DNA of 64,000 nucleotides from Apostichopus japonicus. Lineage: Eukaryota > Echinodermata > Holothuroidea > Aspidochirotida > Stichopodidae. Shown piece by piece: positions 52,050 through 64,000 of this stretch. A program made the position numbers and the translations under genes. The stretch covers positions 29,317,484-29,381,483 of the forward strand of contig NC_092564.1 of NCBI RefSeq assembly GCF_037975245.1. Direction: 5' to 3'. The notes beneath the pieces are model-generated. The model ran no database searches. It saw only the letters and a program-made list of their open reading frames with translations, and had not been told where the DNA came from. How positions within the stretch are numbered: position 1 is the stretch's first letter; every line of letters begins with the position of its first letter.

Positions 52050-55000
52050 ATCGCGGAAAAAGCAAACTGCCCCCACCTGGTCTCGAGCCCGCGATCCAAA
52101 AAACGTCACGCTCTCGAGGTACAGAGCAACCAACCGCGCCACGACAGCAGTTGATATAAATCTATGTTCGTTTCTAATACTTAAAGTTCCAGAGACCGTA
52201 CCAGATCGCGGCAAAAGCAAACTGCCCCCACCTGGTCTCGAGCCCGCGATCCAAAATACGTCACGCTCTCGAGGTACAGAGCAACCAACCGCGCCACGAC
52301 AGCAGTTGATATAAATCTATGTTCGTTTCTAATACTTAAAGTTCCAGAGACCGTACCAGATCGCGGCAAAAGCAGACTGCCCCCACCTGGTCTCGAGCCC
52401 GCGATCCAAAATACGTCACGCTCTCGAGGTACAGAGCAACCAACCGCGCCACGACAGCCGTTGATATAAATCTATGTTCGTTTCTAATACTTAAAGTTCC
52501 CAGAGACCGTATGAGATCGCGGCAAAAGCAAACTGCCCCCACCTGGTCTCGAGCCCGCGATCCAAAATACGTCACGCTCTCGAGGTACAGAGCAACCAAC
52601 CGCGCCACGACAGCAGTTGATATAAATCTATGTTCGTTTCTAATACTTAAAGTTCCAGAGACCGTATAAAATCGCGCCAAAAGCAAACTGCCCCCACCTG
52701 GTCTCGAGCCCGCGATCCAAAATACGTCACGCTCTCGAGGTACAGAGCAACCAACCGCGCCACGACAGCAGTTGATATAAATCTATGTTCGTCTCTAATA
52801 CTTAAAGTTCCAGAGACCGTACAAGATCGCGGCAAAAGCAAACTGCCCCCACCTGGTCTCGAGCCCGCGATCCAAAATACGTCACGCTCTCGAGGTACAG
52901 AGCAACCAACCGCGCCACGACAGCAGTTGATATAAATCTATGTTCGTTTCTAATACTTAAAGTTCCAGAGACCGTACAAGATCGCGGCAAAAGCAAACTG
53001 CCCCCACCTGGTCTCGAGCCCGCGATCCAAAATACGTCACGCTCTCGAGGTACAGAGCAACCAACCGCGCCACGACAGCAGTTGATATAAATCTATGTTC
53101 GTTTCTAATACTTAAAGTTCCCAGAGACCGTATGAGATCGCGGCAAAAGCAAACTGCCCCCACCTGGTCTCGAGCCCGCGATCCAAAATACGTCACGCTC
53201 TCGAGGTACAGAGCAACCAACCGCGCCACGACAGCAGTTGATATAAATCTATGTTCGTTTCTAATACTTAAAGTTCCCAGAAACCGTATAAGATCGCGGC
53301 AAAAGCAAACTGCCCCCACCTGGTCTCGAGCCCGCGATCCAAAATACGTCACGCTCTCGAGGTACAGAGCAACCAACCGCGCCACGACAGCAGTTGATAT
53401 AAATCTATGTTCGTTTCTAATACTTAAAGTTTCCAGAGACCGTATAAGATCGCGGCAAAAGCAAACTGCCCCCACCTGGTCTCGAGCCCGCGATCCAAAA
53501 TACGTCACGCTCTCGAGGTACAGAGCAACCAACCGCGCCACGACAGCAGTTGATATAAATCTATGTTCGTTTCTAATACTTAAAGTTCCCAGAGACCGTA
53601 TAAAATCGCGGCAAAAGCAAACTGCCCCCACCTGGTCTCGAGCCCGCGATCCAAAATACGTCACGCTCTCGAGGTACAGAGCAACCAACCGCGCCACGAC
53701 AGCAGTTGATATAAATCTATGTTCGTTTCTAATACTTAAAGTTCCAGAGACCGTACAAGATCGCGGCAAAAGCAAACTGCCCCCACCTGGTCTCGAGCCC
53801 GCGATCCAAAATACGTCACGCTCTCGAGGTACAGAGCAACCAACCGCGCCACGACAGCAGTTGATATAAATCTATGTTCGTTTCTAATACTTAAAGTTCC
53901 AGAGACCGTATAAGATCGCGGCAAAAGCAAACTGCCCCCACCTGGTCTCGAGCCCGCGATCCAAAATACGTCACGCTCTCGAGGTACAGAGCAACCAACC
54001 GCGCCACGACAGCAGTTGATATAAATCTATGTTCGTTTCTAATACTTAAAGTTCCCAGAGACCGTATGAGATCGCGGCAAAAGCAAACTGGCCCCACCTG
54101 GTCTCGAGCCCGCGATCCAAAATACGTCACGCTCTCGAGGTACAGAGCAACCAACCGCGCCACGACAGCAGTTGATATAAATCTATGTTCGTTTCTAATA
54201 CTTAAAGTTCCAGAGACCGTATGAGATCGCGGCAAAAGCAAACTGCCCCCACCTGGTCTCGAGCCCGCGATCCAAAATACGTCACGCTCTCGAGGTACAG
54301 AGCAACCAACCGCGCCACGACAGCAGTTGATATAAATCTATGTTCGTTTCTAATACTTAAAGTTCCAGAGACCGTATAAAATCGCGGCAAAAGCAAACTG
54401 CCCCCACCTGGTCTCGAGCCCGCGATCCAAAATACGTCACGCTCTCGAGGTACAGAGCAACCAACCGCGCCACGACAGCAGTTGATATAAATCTATGTTC
54501 GTTTCTAATACTTAAAGTTCCAGAGACCGTATAAGATCGCGGCAAAAGCAAACTGCCCCCACCTGGTCTCGAGCCCGCGATCCAAAATACGTCACGCTCT
54601 CGAGGTACAGAGCAACCAACCGCGCCACGACAGCAGTTGATATAAATCTATGTTCGTTTCTAATACTTAAAGTTCCAGAGACCGTACAAGATCGCGGCAA
54701 AAGCAAACTGCCCCCACCTGGTCTCGAGCCCGCGATCCAAAATACGTCACGCTCTCGAGGTACAGAGCAACCAACCGCGCCACGACAGCAGTTGATATAA
54801 ATCTATGTTCGTTTCTAATACTTAAAGTTCCCAGAGACCGTATGAGATCGCGGCAAAAGCAAACTGCCCCCACCTGGTCTCGAGCCCGCGATCCAAAATA
54901 CGTCACGCTCTCGAGGTACAGAGCAACCAACCGCGCCACGACAGCAGTTGATATAAATCTATGTTCGTTTCTAATACTTAAAGTTCCAGAGACCGTATAA

Positions 55001-55245
55001 AATCGCGGCAAAAGCAAACTGCCCCCACCTGGTCTCGAGCCCGCGATCCAAAATACGTCACGCTCTCGAGGTACAGAGCAACCAACCGCGCCACGACAGC
55101 AGTTGATATAAATCTATGTTCGTTTCTAATACTTAAAGTTCCAGAGACCGTATAAGATCGCGGCAAAAGCAAACTGCCCCCACCTGGTCTCGAGCCCGCG
55201 ATCCAAAATACGTCACGCTCTCGAGGTACAGAGCAACCAACCGCG

Positions 55246-58200
55246 CCACGACAGCAGTTGATATAAATCTATGTTCGTTTCTAATACTTAAAGTTCCAGA
55301 GACCGTACAAGATCGCGGCAAAAGCAAACTGCCCCCACCTGGTCTCGAGCCCGCGATCCAAAATACGTCACGCTCTCGAGGTACAGAGCAACCAACCGCG
55401 CCACGACAGCAGTTGATATAAATCTATGTTCGTTTCTAATACTTAAAGTTCCCAGAGACCGTATGAGATCGCGGCAAAAGCAAACTGCCCCCACCTGGTC
55501 TCGAGCCCGCGATCCAAAATACGTCACGCTCTCGAGGTACAGAGCAACCAACCGCGCCACGACAGCAGTTGATATAAATCTATGTTCGTTTCTAATACTT
55601 AAAGTTCCCAGAAACCGTATAAGATCGCGGCAAAAGCAAACTGCCCCCACCTGGTCTCGAGCCCGCGATCCAAAATACGTCACGCTCTCGAGGTACAGAG
55701 CAACCAACCGCGCCACGACAGCAGTTGATATAAATCTATGTTCGTTTCTAATACTTAAAGTTTCCAGAGACCGTATAAGATCGCGGCAAAAGCAAACTGC
55801 CCCCACCTGGTCTCGAGCCCGCGATCCAAAATACGTCACGCTCTCGAGGTACAGAGCAACCAACCGCGCCACGACAGCAGTTGATATAAATCTATGTTCG
55901 TTTCTAATACTTAAAGTTCCCAGAGACCGTATAAGATCGCGGCAAAAGCAAACTGCCCCCACCTGGTCTCGAGCCCGCGATCCAAAATACGTCACGCTCT
56001 CGAGGTACAGAGCAACCAACCGCGCCACGACAGCAGTTGATATAAATCTATGTTCGTTTCTAATACTTAAAGTTCCAGAGACCGTACAAGATCGCGGCAA
56101 AAGCAAACTGCCCCCACCTGGTCTCGAGCCCGCGATCCAAAATACGTCACGCTCTCGAGGTACAGAGCAACCAACCGCGCCACGACAGCAGTTGATATAA
56201 ATCTATGTTCGTTTCTAATACTTAAAGTTCCAGAGACCGTATGAGATCGCGGCAAAAGCAAACTGCCCCCACCTGGTCTCGAGCCCGCGATCCAAAATAC
56301 GTCACGCTCTCGAGGTACAGAGCAACCAACCGCGCCACGACAGCAGTTGATATAAATCTATGTTCGTTTCTAATACTTAAAGTTCCAGAGACCGTATAAA
56401 ATCGCGGCAAAATCAAACTGCCCCCACCTGGTCTCGAGCCCGCGATCCAAAATACGTCACGCTCTCGAGGTACAGAGCAACCAACCGCGCCACGACAGCA
56501 GTTGATATAAATCTATGTTCGTTTCTAATACTTAAAGTTCCAGAGACCGTATAAGAACCCGGCAAAAGCAAACTGCCCCCACCTGGTCTCGAGCCCGCGA
56601 TCCAAAATACGTCACGCTCTCGAGGTACAGAGCAACCAACCGCGCCACGACAGCAGTTGATATAAATCTATGTTCGTTTCTAATACTTAAAGTTCCCAGA
56701 GACCGTATGAGATCGCGGCAAAAGCAAACTGGCCCCACCTGGTCTCGAGCCCGCGATCCAAAATACGTCACGCTCTCGAGGTACAGAGCAACCAACCGCG
56801 CCACGACAGCAGTTGATATAAATCTATGTTCGTTTCTAATACTTAAAGTTCCAGAGACCGTATGAGATCGCGGCAAAAGCAAACTGCCCCCACCTGGTCT
56901 CGAGCCCGCGATCCAAAATACGTCACGCTCTCGAGGTACAGAGCAACCAACCGCGCCACGACAGCAGTTGATATAAATCTATGTTCGTTTCTAATACTTA
57001 AAGTTCCAGAGACCGTATAAAATCGCGGCAAAAGCAAACTGCCCCCACCTGGTCTCGAGCCCGCGATCCAAAATACGTCACGCTCTCGAGGTACAGAGCA
57101 ACCAACCGCGCCACGACAGCAGTTGATATAAATCTATGTTCGTTTCTAATACTTAAAGTTCCAGAGACCGTATAAGATCGCGGCAAAAGCAAACTGCCCC
57201 CACCTGGTCTCGAGCCCGCGATCCAAAATACGTCACGCTCTCGAGGTACAGAGCAACCAACCGCGCCACGACAGCAGTTGATATAAATCTATGTTCGTTT
57301 CTAATACTTAAAGTTCCAGAGACCGTATGAGATCGCGGCAAAAGCAAACTGCCCCCACCTGGTCTCGAGCCCGCGATCCAAAATACGTCACGCTCTCGAG
57401 GTACAGAGCAACCAACCGCGCCACGACAGCAGTTGATATAAATCTATGTTCGTTTCTAATACTAAAAGTTCCAGAGACCGTATAAGATCGCGGCAAAAGC
57501 AAACTGCCCCCACCTGGTCTCGAGCCCGCGATCCAAAATACGTCACGCGCTCGAGGTACAGAGCAACCAACCGCGCCACGACAGCAGTTGATATAAATCT
57601 ATGTTCGTTTCTAATACTTAAAGTTCCCAGAGACCGTATGAGATCGCGGCAAAAGCAAACTGGCCCCACCTGGTCTCGAGCCCGCGATCCAAAATACGTC
57701 ACGCTCTCGAGGTACAGAGCAACCAACCGCGCCACGACAGCAGTTGATATAAATCTATGTTCGTTTCTAATACTTAAAGTTCCAGAGACCGTATGAGATC
57801 GCGGCAAAAGCAAACTGCCCCCACCTGGTCTCGAGCCCGCGATCCAAAATACGTCACGCTCTCGAGGTACAGAGCAACCAACCGCGCCACGACAGCAGTT
57901 GATATAAATCTATGTTCGTTTCTAATACTTAAAGTTCCAGAGACCGTATAAAATCGCGGCAAAAGCAAACTGCCACCACCTGGTCTCGAGCCCGCGATCC
58001 AAAATACGTCACGCTCTCGAGGTACAGAGCAACCAACCGCGCCACGACAGCAGTTGATATAAATCTATGTTCGTTTCTAATACTTAAAGTTCCAGAGACC
58101 GTATAAGATCGCGGCAAAAGCAAACTGCCCCCACCTGGTCTCGAGCCCGCGATCCAAAATACGTCACGCTCTCGAGGTACAGAGCAACCAACCGCGCCAC

Positions 58201-59594
58201 GACAGCAGTTGATATAAATCTATGTTCGTTTCTAATACTTAAAGTTCCAGAGACCGTATGAGATCGCGGCAAAAGCAAACTGCCCCCACCTGGTCTCGAG
58301 CCCGCGATCCAAAATACGTCACGCTCTCGAGGTACAGAGCAACCAACCGCGCCACGACAGCAGTTGATATAAATCTATGTTCGTTTCTAATACTAAAAGT
58401 TCCAGAGACCGTATAAGATCGCGGCAAAAGCAAACTGCCCCCACCTGGTCTCGAGCCCGCGATCCAAAATACGTCACGCTCTCGAGGTACAGAGCAACCA
58501 ACCGCGCCACGACAGCAGTTGATATAAATCTATGTTCGTTTCTAATACTTAAAGTTCCCAGAGACCGTATAAGATCGCGGCAAAAGCAAACTGCCCCCAC
58601 CTGGTCTCGAGCCCGCGATCCAAAATACGTCACGCTCTCGAGGTACAGAGCAACCAACCGCGCCACGACAGCAGTTGATATAAATCTATGTTCGTTTCTA
58701 ATACTTAAAGTTCCAGAGACCGTATGAGATCGCGGCAAAAGCAAACTGCCCCCACCTGGTCTCGAGCCCGCGATCCAAAATACGTCACGCTCTCGAGGTA
58801 CAGAGCAACCAACCGCGCCACGACAGCAGTTGATATAAATCTATGTTCGTTTTTAATACTTAAAGTTCCCAGAGACCGTACCATATCGCGGCAAAAGCAA
58901 ACTGCCCCCACCTGGTCTCGAGCCCGCGATCCAAAATACCTCACGCTCTCGAGGTACAGAGCAACCAACCGCGCCACGACAGTAGTTGATATAAATCTAT
59001 GTTCGTTTCTAATACTTAAAGTTCCAGAGACCGTATGAGATCGCGGCAAAAGCAAACTGCCCCCAACTGGTCTCGAGCCCGCGATCCAAAATACGTCACG
59101 CTCTCGAGGTACAGAGCAACCAACCGCGCCACGACAGCAGTTGATATATATCTATGTTCGTTTCTAATACTTAAAGTTCCCAGAGACCGTATGAGATCGC
59201 GGCAAAAGCAAACTGCCCCACCTGGTCTCGAGCCCGCGATCCAAAATACGTCACGCTCTCGAGGTACAGAGCAACCAACCGCGCCACGACAGCAGTTGAT
59301 ATAAATCTATGTTCGTTTCTAATACTTAAAGTTCCCAGAAACCGTATAAGATCGCGGCAAAAGGAAACTGCAACACCTGGTCTCGAGCCCGCGATCCAAA
59401 ATACGTCACGCTCTCGAGGTACAGAGCAACCAACCGCGCCACGACAGCAGTTGATATAAATCTATGTTCGTTTCTAATACTTAAAGTTCCCAGAGACCGT
59501 ATAAGAACCCGGCAAAAGCAAACTGCAACCACCTGGTCTCGAGCCCGCGATCCAAAATACGTCACGCTCTCGAGGTACAGAGCAACCAACCGCC
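55246..59594. repeat. 28-monomer higher-order repeat, copy 1 (4,349 bp)
   Basis: Monomer order recurs at an offset of 4,349 bp, with shared markers such as TAATACTAAAAG (57,456 and 58,388; again 61,805 and 62,737), GGCCCCACC monomers and GATATATATC (59,143 and 63,492). Nested inside it is a 6-monomer, 931 bp repeat (57,308 onward and 58,239 onward). The opening five monomers also resemble 52,957-53,775. Confidence 0.85.
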
Positions 59595-62500
59595 CCACGA
59601 CAGCAGTTGATATAAATCTATGTTCGTTTCTAATACTTAAAGTTCCAGAGACCGTACAAGATCGCGGCAAAAGCAAACTGCCCCCACCTGGTCTCGAGCC
59701 CGCGATCCAAAATACGTCACGCTCTCGAGGTACAGAGCAACCAACCGCGCCACGACAGCAGTTGATATAAATCTATGTTCGTTTCTAATACTTAAAGTTC
59801 CCAGAGACCGTATGAGATCGCGGCAAAAGCAAACTGCCCCCACCTGGTCTCGAGCCCGCGATCCAAAATACGTCACGCTCTCGAGGTACAGAGCAACCAA
59901 CCGCGCCACGACAGCAGTTGATATAAATCTATGTTCGTTTCTAATACTTAAAGTTCCCAGAAACCGTATAAGATCGCGGCAAAAGCAAACTGCCCCCACC
60001 TGGTCTCGAGCCCGCGATCCAAAATACGTCACGCTCTCGAGGTACAGAGCAACCAACCGCGCCACGACAGCAGTTGATATAAATCTATGTTCGTTTCTAA
60101 TACTTAAAGTTTCCAGAGACCGTATAAGATCGCGGCAAAAGCAAACTGCCCCCACCTGGTCTCGAGCCCGCGATCCAAAATACGTCACGCTCTCGAGGTA
60201 CAGAGCAACCAACCGCGCCACGACAGCAGTTGATATAAATCTATGTTCGTTTCTAATACTTAAAGTTCCCAGAGACCGTATAAGATCGCGGCAAAAGCAA
60301 ACTGCCCCCACCTGGTCTCGAGCCCGCGATCCAAAATACGTCACGCTCTCGAGGTACAGAGCAACCAACCGCGCCACGACAGCAGTTGATATAAATCTAT
60401 GTTCGTTTCTAATACTTAAAGTTCCAGAGACCGTACAAGATCGCGGCAAAAGCAAACTGCCCCCACCTGGTCTCGAGCCCGCGATCCAAAATACGTCACG
60501 CTCTCGAGGTACAGAGCAACCAACCGCGCCACGACAGCAGTTGATATAAATCTATGTTCGTTTCTAATACTTAAAGTTCCAGAGACCGTATGAGATCGCG
60601 GCAAAAGCAAACTGCCCCCACCTGGTCTCGAGCCCGCGATCCAAAATACGTCACGCTCTCGAGGTACAGAGCAACCAACCGCGCCACGACAGCAGTTGAT
60701 ATAAATCTATGTTCGTTTCTAATACTTAAAGTTCCAGAGACCGTATAAAATCGCGGCAAAATCAAACTGCCCCCACCTGGTCTCGAGCCCGCGATCCAAA
60801 ATACGTCACGCTCTCGAGGTACAGAGCAACCAACCGCGCCACGACAGCAGTTGATATAAATCTATGTTCGTTTCTAATACTTAAAGTTCCAGAGACCGTA
60901 TAAGAACCCGGCAAAAGCAAACTGCCCCCACCTGGTCTCGAGCCCGCGATCCAAAATACGTCACGCTCTCGAGGTACAGAGCAACCAACCGCGCCACGAC
61001 AGCAGTTGATATAAATCTATGTTCGTTTCTAATACTTAAAGTTCCCAGAGACCGTATGAGATCGCGGCAAAAGCAAACTGGCCCCACCTGGTCTCGAGCC
61101 CGCGATCCAAAATACGTCACGCTCTCGAGGTACAGAGCAACCAACCGCGCCACGACAGCAGTTGATATAAATCTATGTTCGTTTCTAATACTTAAAGTTC
61201 CAGAGACCGTATGAGATCGCGGCAAAAGCAAACTGCCCCCACCTGGTCTCGAGCCCGCGATCCAAAATACGTCACGCTCTCGAGGTACAGAGCAACCAAC
61301 CGCGCCACGACAGCAGTTGATATAAATCTATGTTCGTTTCTAATACTTAAAGTTCCAGAGACCGTATAAAATCGCGGCAAAAGCAAACTGCCCCCACCTG
61401 GTCTCGAGCCCGCGATCCAAAATACGTCACGCTCTCGAGGTACAGAGCAACCAACCGCGCCACGACAGCAGTTGATATAAATCTATGTTCGTTTCTAATA
61501 CTTAAAGTTCCAGAGACCGTATAAGATCGCGGCAAAAGCAAACTGCCCCCACCTGGTCTCGAGCCCGCGATCCAAAATACGTCACGCTCTCGAGGTACAG
61601 AGCAACCAACCGCGCCACGACAGCAGTTGATATAAATCTATGTTCGTTTCTAATACTTAAAGTTCCAGAGACCGTATGAGATCGCGGCAAAAGCAAACTG
61701 CCCCCACCTGGTCTCGAGCCCGCGATCCAAAATACGTCACGCTCTCGAGGTACAGAGCAACCAACCGCGCCACGACAGCAGTTGATATAAATCTATGTTC
61801 GTTTCTAATACTAAAAGTTCCAGAGACCGTATAAGATCGCGGCAAAAGCAAACTGCCCCCACCTGGTCTCGAGCCCGCGATCCAAAATACGTCACGCTCT
61901 CGAGGTACAGAGCAACCAACCGCGCCACGACAGCAGTTGATATAAATCTATGTTCGTTTCTAATACTTAAAGTTCCCAGAGACCGTATGAGATCGCGGCA
62001 AAAGCAAACTGGCCCCACCTGGTCTCGAGCCCGCGATCCAAAATACGTCACGCTCTCGAGGTACAGAGCAACCAACCGCGCCACGACAGCAGTTGATATA
62101 AATCTATGTTCGTTTCTAATACTTAAAGTTCCAGAGACCGTATGAGATCGCGGCAAAAGCAAACTGCCCCCACCTGGTCTCGAGCCCGCGATCCAAAATA
62201 CGTCACGCTCTCGAGGTACAGAGCAACCAACCGCGCCACGACAGCAGTTGATATAAATCTATGTTCGTTTCTAATACTTAAAGTTCCAGAGACCGTATAA
62301 AATCGCGGCAAAAGCAAACTGCCCCCACCTGGTCTCGAGCCCGCGATCCAAAATACGTCACGCTCTCGAGGTACAGAGCAACCAACCGCGCCACGACAGC
62401 AGTTGATATAAATCTATGTTCGTTTCTAATACTTAAAGTTCCAGAGACCGTATAAGATCGCGGCAAAAGCAAACTGCCCCCACCTGGTCTCGAGCCCGCG

Positions 62501-63943
62501 ATCCAAAATACGTCACGCTCTCGAGGTACAGAGCAACCAACCGCGCCACGACAGCAGTTGATATAAATCTATGTTCGTTTCTAATACTTAAAGTTCCAGA
62601 GACCGTATGAGATCGCGGCAAAAGCAAACTGCCCCCACCTGGTCTCGAGCCCGCGATCCAAAATACGTCACGCTCTCGAGGTACAGAGCAACCAACCGCG
62701 CCACGACAGCAGTTGATATAAATCTATGTTCGTTTCTAATACTAAAAGTTCCAGAGACCGTATAAGATCGCGGCAAAAGCAAACTGCCCCCACCTGGTCT
62801 CGAGCCCGCGATCCAAAATACGTCACGCTCTCGAGGTACAGAGCAACCAACCGCGCCACGACAGCAGTTGATATAAATCTATGTTCGTTTCTAATACTTA
62901 AAGTTCCCAGAGACCGTATAAGATCGCGGCAAAAGCAAACTGCCCCCACCTGGTCTCGAGCCCGCGATCCAAAATACGTCACGCTCTCGAGGTACAGAGC
63001 AACCAACCGCGCCACGACAGCAGTTGATATAAATCTATGTTCGTTTCTAATACTTAAAGTTCCAGAGACCGTATGAGATCGCGGCAAAAGCAAACTGCCC
63101 CCACCTGGTCTCGAGCCCGCGATCCAAAATACGTCACGCTCTCGAGGTACAGAGCAACCAACCGCGCCACGACAGCAGTTGATATAAATCTATGTTCGTT
63201 TTTAATACTTAAAGTTCCCAGAGACCGTACCATATCGCGGCAAAAGCAAACTGCCCCCACCTGGTCTCGAGCCCGCGATCCAAAATACCTCACGCTCTCG
63301 AGGTACAGAGCAACCAACCGCGCCACGACAGTAGTTGATATAAATCTATGTTCGTTTCTAATACTTAAAGTTCCAGAGACCGTATGAGATCGCGGCAAAA
63401 GCAAACTGCCCCCAACTGGTCTCGAGCCCGCGATCCAAAATACGTCACGCTCTCGAGGTAGAGAGCAACCAACCGCGCCACGACAGCAGTTGATATATAT
63501 CTATGTTCGTTTCTAATACTTAAAGTTCCCAGAGACCGTATGAGATCGCGGCAAAAGCAAACTGCCCCACCTGGTCTCGAGCCCGCGATCCAAAATACGT
63601 CACGCTCTCGAGGTACAGAGCAACCAACCGCGCCACGACAGCAGTTGATATAAATCTATGTTCGTTTCTAATACTTAAAGTTCCCAGAGACCGTATAAGA
63701 TCGCGGCAAAAGGAAACTGCAACACCTGGTCTCGAGCCCGCGATCCAAAATACGTCACGCTCTCGAGGTACAGAGCAACCAACCGCGCCACGACAGCAGT
63801 TGATATAAATCTATGTTCGTTTCTAATACTTAAAGTTCCCAGAGACCGTATAAGAACCCGGCAAAAGCAAACTGCAACCACCTGGTCTCGAGCCCGCGAT
63901 CCAAAATACGTCACGCTCTCGAGGTACAGAGCAACCAACCGCC
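59595..63943. repeat. 28-monomer higher-order repeat, copy 2
   Basis: Second copy at offset 4,349. Private differences include GAGGTAGAGAGC near 63,458 and CCCAGAGACC (not CCCAGAAACC) near 63,690. A third copy appears to start at about 63,944 and leaves the window after some 55 bases. Confidence 0.85.
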
Positions 63944-64000
63944 CCACGACAGCAGTTGATATAAATCTATGTTCGTTTCTAATACTTAAAGTTCCAGAGA

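Larger units (their letters stand above)
40082..64000. repeat. Satellite DNA array, right block (same family)
   Basis: The same monomer in the same orientation resumes at AGATCGCGG, exactly where the left block stopped in mid-monomer, and runs to the end of the window (about 150 copies). Compared with the left block, the ATAAG, ACCATAT, ATAAAATC and AGAACCCGG variants are more frequent. Runs of 156 bp monomers with TTTCCAGAG are common at 40,670-42,060 and 47,040-47,500. The shared phase and orientation on both sides show that one array was interrupted by an insertion, not that two arrays lie side by side. Confidence 0.98.

Overview
The window comes from an animal nuclear genome, not a prokaryote. 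It has a very large head-to-tail satellite array, an intron-containing BEN-domain gene, and no operon-like gene layout. TAGCCT/AGGCCT/AACGTTA-type words in the single-copy part fit a fish or another deuterostome, but this taxonomic guess is weak.

Layout: positions 1-34,666 and 40,082-64,000 are one satellite family. The monomers are about 155 bp, all in the same orientation, roughly 220 plus 150 copies. Between them sits a 5.4 kb non-satellite island (34,667-40,081) that splits one monomer cleanly. The monomer stops after GTACAAG and resumes at AGATCGCGG. The island ends in 30 bp terminal inverted repeats (28 of 30 identical). Just inside both ends are long arrays built from AACAGGT/ACCTGTT and AACTGGT/ACCAGTT words. 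It therefore looks like a DNA-transposon-type insertion.

The island carries one recognisable gene on the minus strand, the C-terminal part of a BEN-domain (DNA-binding) protein. I can place three exons (37,876-37,771, 37,307-37,096 and 36,579-36,468), a long 3' UTR and a candidate poly(A) signal near 35,464. A candidate 5' non-coding exon lies near 38,735-38,960. No transposase is visible.

The satellite is not featureless. On the minus strand each monomer carries a tRNA-like RNA polymerase III module: an A box and a B box 40 bp apart, each one base off consensus, followed by a T-run. The array is organised into higher-order repeats of several lengths: 26-mer of 4,039 bp, 35-mer of 5,438 bp, 28-mer of 4,349 bp, a 40-monomer duplication of 6,204 bp, and shorter 17-, 10- and 6-mer blocks. 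Neighbouring copies are nearly identical, which implies recent segmental amplification or collapsed/expanded assembly. Monomers differ mostly in a short block next to the pol III T-run. The long open reading frames on both strands of the array are by-products of 156 bp (52-codon) monomers and are not genes.
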